In this document: positions 6,254-11,656 of the stretch, one piece after another
How positions within the stretch are numbered: the stretch's first letter is position 1
Layout: every line of letters begins with the position of its first letter
Assembly (NCBI GenBank): GCA_002342205.1
Contig: DDPN01000159.1
Span: forward strand, 9,484 to 21,139
DNA length: 11,656 bases
Origin: Chitinophagaceae bacterium UBA2467
Lineage (GTDB): Bacteria; Bacteroidota; Bacteroidia; Chitinophagales; Chitinophagaceae
Direction: 5' to 3'
Translations under genes and position numbers: made by a program
The notes under the pieces: model-generated
Databases searched by the model: none
What the model was told of the DNA's origin: nothing
What the model saw: the letters and a program-made list of their open reading frames with translations, nothing else

Positions 6254-7198
6254 ATGCGAAATGAGAAAATATTAGTGATTGGCGCCTCTGGTCAAATAGG
6301 GGTTGAGTTAACACTAGCGCTACGAAAAATATATGGGGAAGGGCAGGTTATTGCCACTGATTTAAGGGAACAGAATCCTTTGCTTGCAGGAACAGGGCCC
6401 TACGTGTCGCTGGATGTCATGAATAAAGAGATGTTACATGTGCAGGTGATTCGGCAGAATATTACGCAGATCTATTTGTTGGCTGCCATACTTTCTGCAA
6501 CGGGCGAAAAAAATCCTTCTCTTGCCTGGAATTTGAATATGCAAGGATTGTTGAATGTATTGGATATTGCCCGTGAAGAAAAGCTGCATAAGGTTTTTTG
6601 GCCTTCCTCTATTGCAGTATTTGGCCCAAGCTCTCCACGGCAAAATTGTCCTCAACAAACAATTATTGAGCCCACAACCGTATATGGAATCAGTAAGTAC
6701 GCGGGTGAATTTTGGTGTCATTATTATTGGCAGCGGTATGGTGTAGATGTTCGTAGTGTGCGCTATCCTGGGTTGATTTCCTATAAATCAGAGCCAGGAG
6801 GAGGCACAACTGACTATGCAGTCGATATCTATCACCAAGCACTTCAGAAGAACCAGTATACTTGTTTTCTGAAAGAGGATACATATTTACCCATGATGTA
6901 TATGCCCGATGCAATTCGAGCAACTATTGAATTAATGGAGTCTCCTCAAAAATCTGTAGGCATCAGGACTTCCTATAATCTTTCGGCTATGAGTTTTTCA
7001 CCGCAAGAAGTTGCTGCTTCAATTCGCACACACCTTCCTGATTTTTCAATTTCTTTTTCTCCTGATTATCGTCAACAAATTGCGGATAGCTGGCCACAAA
7101 GTATTGATGATTCAGTAGCGCGTAGTGATTGGGGCTGGAAGGAGGAGTATGATTTAACGGCAATGACTGCTGATATGTTAAATAATCTTCGAAAATAA
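6254..7198 (+). CDS. tdh: L-threonine 3-dehydrogenase, short-chain dehydrogenase type
   Basis: Predicted cytoplasmic enzyme oxidising L-threonine with NAD to 2-amino-3-ketobutyrate, which glycine C-acetyltransferase (Kbl, not in this window) converts to glycine and acetyl-CoA. The 314 residues form an extended SDR/NAD-epimerase fold: Rossmann GASGQIG at 10-16, Asp36 at the end of strand 2 (NAD rather than NADP), LLAAILSATGE at 75-85, PSS at 117-119 and the catalytic pair Tyr144/Lys148 in YGISK. The segment PGLISYKSEPGGGTTDYAVD (from about residue 174) and the later YLPMMYMPDAIRATIELM are characteristic of the SDR-type threonine dehydrogenases known from Flavobacterium and Cupriavidus rather than of sugar epimerases. 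It starts 40 bases from divergent kdsA. Alternative: an uncharacterised NDP-sugar epimerase, less likely given the PGGGTTDYA motif. Confidence 0.85.
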   Translation: MRNEKILVIGASGQIGVELTLALRKIYGEGQVIATDLREQNPLLAGTGPYVSLDVMNKEMLHVQVIRQNITQIYLLAAILSATGEKNPSLAWNLNMQGLLNVLDIAREEKLHKVFWPSSIAVFGPSSPRQNCPQQTIIEPTTVYGISKYAGEFWCHYYWQRYGVDVRSVRYPGLISYKSEPGGGTTDYAVDIYHQALQKNQYTCFLKEDTYLPMMYMPDAIRATIELMESPQKSVGIRTSYNLSAMSFSPQEVAASIRTHLPDFSISFSPDYRQQIADSWPQSIDDSVARSDWGWKEEYDLTAMTADMLNNLRK

Positions 7199-7219
7199 AC
7201 CAGGATTGGTCCGGTCGAT

Positions 7220-7227
7220 TAATCTTC
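7220..7227 (+). promoter_or_regulatory. Possible weak -7 box before the 933-residue gene
   Basis: TAATCTTC keeps the TA and two of the four TTTG bases of TAnnTTTG and sits 4 bases before the ATG at 7232, the same geometry as the kdsA box. Sequence match is poor and no -33 TTG is seen, so read-through from the threonine dehydrogenase gene 33 bases upstream is an equal possibility. Confidence 0.25.
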
Positions 7228-7231
7228 AATT

Positions 7232-10033
7232 ATGGTTCGTTGTTTTCTTATTGGTATTGTTCTCCTTTTGACCCAACCTTCCTTTGGGCAGGTTTTTGGT
7301 GGGCACCGGAGTAAACAAAAATGGATGCAACTCAGAACAGATACTGTTCAATTGATTTATGCACCTGGCTTAGATAGCCAGGCACAACGTGCAGCACAAT
7401 TAATTCACGCCCTTGTTAAGCAACGACCTATTGTGCTTGATCATAAAATAAAATCCATCCCTATTTTATTGCAACATCGCTCCGTACTTTCAAATGGCTA
7501 TGTTCAATTAGGTCCTTATCGGAGTGAGTGGATGTTACAGCCTGACCTCGATAATTTCTCAAACGGGTCTGTAGGCTGGTCCGATCAATTGGCATTACAT
7601 GAATATCGGCATGTTGAGCAGCTACAAAGTATGAAAAAAGGACTGAGCAAGTTGGCGCTCCAGTTATTTGGTGAGCAAGCTTTTGACCTGGCTATTAATG
7701 CGGCTGTTCCCAACTGGTTCTTTGAGGGTGATGCGGTTTGGCAGGAGACAGCACTGAGTATACAAGGAAGAGGACGCTTACCTCGCTTTATGAATAGTTT
7801 TCCATTGCTGTGGAAGGTAAATAAAAAGTATACCTGGATGAAAATTCGAAATGGCTCATTCAAAGATTGGATTCCTTCTCACTATGAACTGGGATATCTT
7901 TTAAGTAATTACGGACATTTCAAATATGGAGACCAGTTTTGGAGTAAGGTTGTTTCCGATGCTGCTTCTTACCGCTCCCTTCTTTATCCATTTCAGGGGG
8001 CTATAAAAAAATACACCGGACTTTCGTATCAAAGCTTTGTTAGTAATGCGCTAGATTTTTATCGTCTACAAAACAATGTAGAAGCCAATTCGCCCGGACA
8101 ATTCCTGCTAAAGCCACAACACAAGTATGTTGATAATCGACAGTTTCCCTATGTTATGAATGGGGATTCGATTTTATACTTACGAACATCCTATCGACAT
8201 CGTCCGGGTTTTTATTTGTTTGATGGAAAACAAGAACACCGTCTACGAACACAGGATATTGCGCTGGATGCGCAATTCAGCTACCAAAATGGTAAAATTG
8301 TTTATGCAGCCTATGAAAGGGATCCACGCAGGGGATGGATTAGCTATAGTTCGTTGCGAATCTTGGATGTGAACTCCAAAACTCAGTTTGACCTTACTCA
8401 TCATACGCGATATTTCACGCCAGATATTTCTGCTTCTGGAAAAGTAGTTGCTGTTTTTGTATCTGACACAGGTAAAACGGCTCTTGATTGGTTGGAGGTA
8501 CCAACTGGAAAAGTTATTTCTAGGTATACATCTCCGGCTGGATATTTTTTAACGGATCCCAAATTTATTGATGATCAAAATGTAGTAGTGGCAGCTCGAC
8601 GACCGGATGGACAAATGGCTTTGCTATTAATACAAGAGGAAAAAGAAGTTCAGTTGACTCCATTTTCGTCATACAGCCTGGGTTATTTGCAGTTTCATAA
8701 TGGCTTCGTTTTTTTTACTGCAGGATTTGCAGGAAATGACGATATCTATGCGTACTCCTTGGAAAAAAAATTAGTTTACCAATTGATAAAAGGTGGATTT
8801 GGAAAATATCACGTGAATGTTAATAGCAATAGGTTGTTTTGGTCTGAGCAAAGCGCAGAGGGGTATCAGTTAAAAACAGTACAGCTTGACTCTCTTAGTT
8901 GGAAGCCATTTGATCTAACTGCTCTTGGTCAATCTACAGCTACTAGCAAAATGGCAACTGTAGCTTTTTCTCAAAATGGAAATTGGATTTTGAATAATCG
9001 AAGTGATCGATTGTTGAAACCACAGTCTTATCCCAAATCGACTCATCTTTTGAACTTTCATTCTTGGCGGCCCAATTATGACGATCCAATTTATAGTTTT
9101 ACAGTTTTTGGCGAAAATGTGTTAAACACCTTGCAAACGGAAGTAAGTTATAACTATAACGATGCAGAAAAAACCCATGGAGTTGGAGCTAGCACGACTT
9201 ATGGTAATTCTTTTTTGCAATGGAATGGGGGCTTTGATTATACGTTTGATCGTCAATTCACAAGTAGGGGAGTAAGTAGAAACTGGAATCAACTCGATGC
9301 CAGGGTTGGATGGTCCCTTCCATTACTGGAGACGAAGGGGCGCTATTTTAGACAATTGAATATATCAAGTAGCTATGCGCTTCGCGCCGATTTTTATAAG
9401 GGGGCCAATCGGGATACATTTGGAGTTCGGTCTCTTCACTACTTAGTACATGGTATAACTGGTTCTTGGACTACAGCGACTGCTGTACAGCATATTTTCC
9501 CCCGACTTGGATTCAGTTATTCCTTTGTGTTTCGTCACAGTTTAACCTCTGTGGTAGGCAGACAATTTAATGCACAGATTAAAACCTATTTACCGGGTTT
9601 CTTGCAAAATCATCATGTGGTGGCAGGCATGTATTGGCAAGAGAGAGATACCGTTGGGCAACTGTCCTTTGGTAATCGATTTGCTTATAGTAGAGGATAT
9701 GTTGGACGTTATTTTGTAAGAATGTGGAGAACGGGTATTGATTATCATTTTCCAATCTGGCATCCTGATTTTGGATTTGCAAACCTTGCTTATTTACAAC
9801 GCATACGCGCTGCACTGTTTTTTGACTACACCCGGGTGTATGCACTTAATAAAATTACCAGCCTTCCACAACGAAGTGCTGGCGCTGAATTCTATTTTGA
9901 TACTAAATGGTGGAACCAGCATCCCGTAACAGTAGGGTTCAGAGTATCGCGACTAATAGATCCTGATCAATTTGATCGTTATAAGGGATGGTTCATGGAA
10001 TTTATTTGGCCCGTAAGTTTAACGGGGCGCTGA
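7232..10033 (+). CDS. Secreted zinc-protease-like / beta-propeller / outer-membrane barrel protein
   Basis: A 933-residue protein I cannot match to a named gene. It starts with a signal peptide (hydrophobic 5-15, probable cleavage near SFGQ, residue 19-20). Residues about 25-285 look like a gluzincin-type peptidase: HEYRH at 123-127 (codons 7598-7612) fits HEXXH, and NWFFEGDAVWQE at 161-172 supplies a likely third zinc ligand, Glu165, as in the peptidase MA families. Residues about 300-560 show six blade-like repeats with 'G-hydrophobic strand, D/N-G turn, hydrophobic strand' spacing (for example 349-389, 394-433, 483-522), like TolB/PD40 propellers. Residues about 615-933 alternate hydrophobic and polar aromatic-rich strands (such as SYNYNDAEK, GRYFRQLNISSSYALRADF, GVGASTTYG), typical of an outer-membrane beta-barrel. 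The protein is therefore probably outer-membrane located. Substrate and barrel orientation cannot be read from sequence. The 3' end overlaps the convergent PAP2 gene by 15 bases. Confidence 0.75.
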   Translation: MVRCFLIGIVLLLTQPSFGQVFGGHRSKQKWMQLRTDTVQLIYAPGLDSQAQRAAQLIHALVKQRPIVLDHKIKSIPILLQHRSVLSNGYVQLGPYRSEWMLQPDLDNFSNGSVGWSDQLALHEYRHVEQLQSMKKGLSKLALQLFGEQAFDLAINAAVPNWFFEGDAVWQETALSIQGRGRLPRFMNSFPLLWKVNKKYTWMKIRNGSFKDWIPSHYELGYLLSNYGHFKYGDQFWSKVVSDAASYRSLLYPFQGAIKKYTGLSYQSFVSNALDFYRLQNNVEANSPGQFLLKPQHKYVDNRQFPYVMNGDSILYLRTSYRHRPGFYLFDGKQEHRLRTQDIALDAQFSYQNGKIVYAAYERDPRRGWISYSSLRILDVNSKTQFDLTHHTRYFTPDISASGKVVAVFVSDTGKTALDWLEVPTGKVISRYTSPAGYFLTDPKFIDDQNVVVAARRPDGQMALLLIQEEKEVQLTPFSSYSLGYLQFHNGFVFFTAGFAGNDDIYAYSLEKKLVYQLIKGGFGKYHVNVNSNRLFWSEQSAEGYQLKTVQLDSLSWKPFDLTALGQSTATSKMATVAFSQNGNWILNNRSDRLLKPQSYPKSTHLLNFHSWRPNYDDPIYSFTVFGENVLNTLQTEVSYNYNDAEKTHGVGASTTYGNSFLQWNGGFDYTFDRQFTSRGVSRNWNQLDARVGWSLPLLETKGRYFRQLNISSSYALRADFYKGANRDTFGVRSLHYLVHGITGSWTTATAVQHIFPRLGFSYSFVFRHSLTSVVGRQFNAQIKTYLPGFLQNHHVVAGMYWQERDTVGQLSFGNRFAYSRGYVGRYFVRMWRTGIDYHFPIWHPDFGFANLAYLQRIRAALFFDYTRVYALNKITSLPQRSAGAEFYFDTKWWNQHPVTVGFRVSRLIDPDQFDRYKGWFMEFIWPVSLTGR

Positions 10034-10040
10034 TTTTTTT
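10008..10040 (+). terminator. Weak candidate terminator after the 933-residue gene
   Basis: CCCGT (10010-10014) pairs with ACGGG (10022-10026) around a 7-base loop, with one further pair (10008 with 10028) beyond a mismatch. A run of seven T follows at 10034-10040, but 7 bases away from the stem. The 5-bp GC-rich stem is short, and the T-run encodes lysines of the convergent PAP2 protein, so it could be incidental. Confidence 0.3.
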
Positions 10041-10636
10041 CGCTGTACTATTTTTTTATTGAACTGATAAGAAAGCCAGGCTGTTCCGCTTCCTACCAGT
10101 GCACCTGCAATAACATCACTTGGATAATGGGCGCCTAAGTACATGCGGGAGTATCCCACTAAACCTGCAAAAGTGTAAGCCGGAGCAATTATATACCACT
10201 TTGGTAATGCTATTGTGAGGGATGTGGCTAGTGAAAATGCCTCAGAAGTATGTCCGGAAGGAAAAGATCGGCTGGAGGCTGGCGTCAACACGGAGAAGGT
10301 AGGATCTATTTCGCCTGGTCTCTTTCTGTTGATTGTTTTTTTGAGTAGGTAAGTAAATGCCACGTTAGCTGCGAAGCTTTCTGCTAAGTAAATACCTCTG
10401 CGTTTATCTTTTTGATCTTTTGCGATGACTCCTTTGATAAAAAAAGCGGCAGGAATGGCTAACGCTAGGGGATCGGAGGCATCAGAGATAAATTGATTGA
10501 AGTGTATTCCAGCCGTTGTTCGATTTTGCTCCAGTTTTCTTAAATAATTCCATTCCCAATTGGCAGGCTGCGCAACTAAATTCAAGGTTGCGAATGAAAC
10601 TAAAATGCTGCAAACAAGAGCGCGTCTGATTTTCAT
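10019..10636 (-). CDS. PAP2-family phosphatase with signal peptide
   Basis: Membrane-associated acid phosphatase of the PAP2 superfamily; members remove phosphate from lipid phosphates such as undecaprenyl pyrophosphate, phosphatidic acid or lipid A, and the substrate here cannot be told from sequence. All three signature motifs are intact in the 205 residues: K99-x6-R106-P107, PSGH at 126-129 (His129 acid/base) and SR-x5-H-x3-D at 163-174 (His170 nucleophile, Asp174). The N-terminus (ALVCSILVSFATLNLVAQ) is a signal peptide or first helix, cleavage plausible after Ala22; further hydrophobic segments lie at about 56-72, 84-98, 133-161 and 175-190. The active site should face the periplasm. The ATG at 10634-10636 is 8 bases after the valS stop, so it is probably the last gene of a valS transcript. 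Its final codons overlap the convergent upstream gene by 15 bases. Confidence 0.9.
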   Translation of the reverse strand: MKIRRALVCSILVSFATLNLVAQPANWEWNYLRKLEQNRTTAGIHFNQFISDASDPLALAIPAAFFIKGVIAKDQKDKRRGIYLAESFAANVAFTYLLKKTINRKRPGEIDPTFSVLTPASSRSFPSGHTSEAFSLATSLTIALPKWYIIAPAYTFAGLVGYSRMYLGAHYPSDVIAGALVGSGTAWLSYQFNKKIVQRKKSAPR

Positions 10637-10644
10637 CGCCGTAT

Positions 10645-11656
10645 TTAACTTAAACGAGCAAGGCTTTCTTCAATAATGCGAATTTTATCCAATGCGTCGT
10701 TTCTCTTTTTCTGTTCCAGGTCAATTACTTCTTTTTTTGCATTTTGTACAAAGCGCTCATTAGAAAGCTTTTTCTCTACGGATTGCAAAAATCCTTGGAG
10801 GTGTTCAAGGTCTTTCAATAGCTTTTCACGTTGTCCCTCTGTTGCGAGTGTACCTTCTGTTTCTACTAAAATTTTTGTTTTTCCTACCACAACAGAAATG
10901 CCAGGTTTGCTAGTATCTAGCGTTGGAACAATAGATAGTGAAGCTGCATTTGCTTGTTTAGCAAAAATTTCTTTTATGAGTTCAAGATTGTGTGTATTGG
11001 TTGACTCGAGCTGGATAGTAATGGGGTCTTTTTGCTTGAGTTGATATTTATTACGGGTATCACGAATTGCTGTAATCAGTTGTTTGAGTTCTTCACCGGC
11101 TTGTAAAATTGAATTAGATTGTTTTGCAATAGGCGTGAATTGCTTGATGGTTAAATCCTCTTTTCTGTCTTTTAAGAGATGGTAGATTTCCTCTGTGATA
11201 AAAGGCATGAATGGGTGTAACAGTTGAAGTAATTCTTCAAAGAGGTCTACTGTTTTTTGATACGTTTCGCTGTGAATCGGTTGCTCAAAGCCAGGCTTTA
11301 TCCATTCCAGGTACCAGCTACAAAAATCGTCCCAAATAAGAGAGTAAATGGTTTTAAGGGCTTCACTTAAGCGAAATTCTTTGAAGTCAATTTCGAGTGT
11401 TGCACGCACCTGTGCCAATCGGTTTTGCATCCAGTCAATAGCAAAACTGGGTTTTGCAATGGATTCGTCATCTTTGGCTCGCTCCTCAAAACCTTTTACA
11501 AGCTTCAAGGCATTCCACAATTTGTTATTGAAGTGTAGCCCTTGCTCATTGGAGCTTTCGTCCCACAACAGGTCATTGCCGGCTGGCGAAGAAATAAGAA
11601 TACCAAACCGTACAGCATCTGCACCATATCTGTCTATCAGCGCAAGTAGGTCTGGA
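10645..11656 (-). CDS. valS: Valyl-tRNA synthetase, C-terminal part, 5' end outside window
   Basis: Class I aminoacyl-tRNA synthetase that charges tRNA-Val. The visible 336 residues (about a third of the usual length) start at PDLLALIDRYGADAVRF, which in ValRS follows directly after KMSKS; the HIGH, editing and KMSKS parts lie beyond the right edge. Seen: SSPAGNDLLWDE and the NKLWNALKLVKGFE linker into the anticodon-binding helical domain, the WDDFCSWYLEWIKPG stretch and PFMPFITEEIYHLL. The final 63 residues (about 274-336) are a charged helical region (EKLLKDLEHLQGFLQSVEKK and on), the tRNA-binding coiled coil typical of bacterial ValRS. The frame is open through base 11656; the TTG at 11566-11568 is an internal leucine, not a start. 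The TAA stop is 8 bases before the PAP2 start. Confidence 0.95.
   Translation of the reverse strand, partial: PDLLALIDRYGADAVRFGILISSPAGNDLLWDESSNEQGLHFNNKLWNALKLVKGFEERAKDDESIAKPSFAIDWMQNRLAQVRATLEIDFKEFRLSEALKTIYSLIWDDFCSWYLEWIKPGFEQPIHSETYQKTVDLFEELLQLLHPFMPFITEEIYHLLKDRKEDLTIKQFTPIAKQSNSILQAGEELKQLITAIRDTRNKYQLKQKDPITIQLESTNTHNLELIKEIFAKQANAASLSIVPTLDTSKPGISVVVGKTKILVETEGTLATEGQREKLLKDLEHLQGFLQSVEKKLSNERFVQNAKKEVIDLEQKKRNDALDKIRIIEESLARLS

Noticed and set aside
7199..7231. Short inverted repeat ACCA/TGGT and the palindrome GATTAATC in the gap before the 933-residue gene
   Set aside because: A 4-bp stem without a T-run and a single 8-base palindrome are expected by chance and give no operator or terminator evidence.
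10646..10656. A TAAGTTAA string upstream of PAP2 on the minus strand as a separate promoter
   Set aside because: Only half of the TTTG part matches and it lies over the last codons of valS; co-transcription with valS explains the gene better.
10676..11044. A plus-strand frame of 122 codons antisense to valS
   Set aside because: It is Ser/Phe/Cys-rich, as expected from the reverse of a Lys/Glu-rich coiled coil, with no promoter or start signal.
1..11656. CRISPR array, transposon, phage or defence system
   Set aside because: No spaced direct repeats, transposase, integrase, terminal inverted repeats or tRNA genes are visible; gene content is mostly housekeeping.

Overview
This is a gene-dense, AT-rich chromosomal window from a Bacteroidota bacterium, most likely family Chitinophagaceae; the family call is inference and I cannot name a genus. 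The evidence is protein character (Bacteroidota-like FtsK, LolA-like protein, L-threonine dehydrogenase and ValRS), recurring TAnnTTTG promoter boxes, a near absence of Shine-Dalgarno sequences, and a Gram-negative envelope gene set (Kdo synthesis, LolA-like carrier, an outer-membrane barrel). I see no RNA genes, insertion sequences, CRISPR arrays, phage genes or long repeats. No stretch above 50 bases lacks a gene.

Layout. Bases 1-5392 hold five + strand genes: glutaryl-CoA dehydrogenase (cut by the left edge), shikimate kinase, a small DUF423 membrane protein, the DNA translocase FtsK and a LolA-like periplasmic carrier. The first four lie within 14 bases of each other or overlap, so they probably share transcripts, but ftsK and the lolA-like gene each have their own TATCTTTG box. 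Bases 5389-6213 carry kdsA on the - strand, whose stop codon overlaps the lolA stop in a shared TTAA. Divergent from kdsA across 40 bases is an SDR-type L-threonine 3-dehydrogenase (6254-7198, +). It is followed by the most unusual gene (7232-10033, +), a 933-residue secreted protein that reads as a zinc-protease-like domain, a beta-propeller and a C-terminal beta-barrel. Its 3' end overlaps a convergent PAP2 phosphatase (10019-10636, -), which sits 8 bases downstream of valS (cut by the right edge, -).

How the genes relate. Most are housekeeping. FtsK handles chromosome segregation at division. The LolA-like protein, KdsA, PAP2 phosphatase and protease/barrel protein all concern the envelope (lipoprotein transport, lipopolysaccharide core, lipid phosphate removal and probably a surface or periplasmic activity). 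Shikimate kinase, glutaryl-CoA dehydrogenase and threonine dehydrogenase belong to amino-acid metabolism. No single new pathway emerges. The strongest candidate for something little described is the 933-residue protein; the promoter geometry (near-leaderless starts, back-to-back divergent boxes) is the second point of interest.
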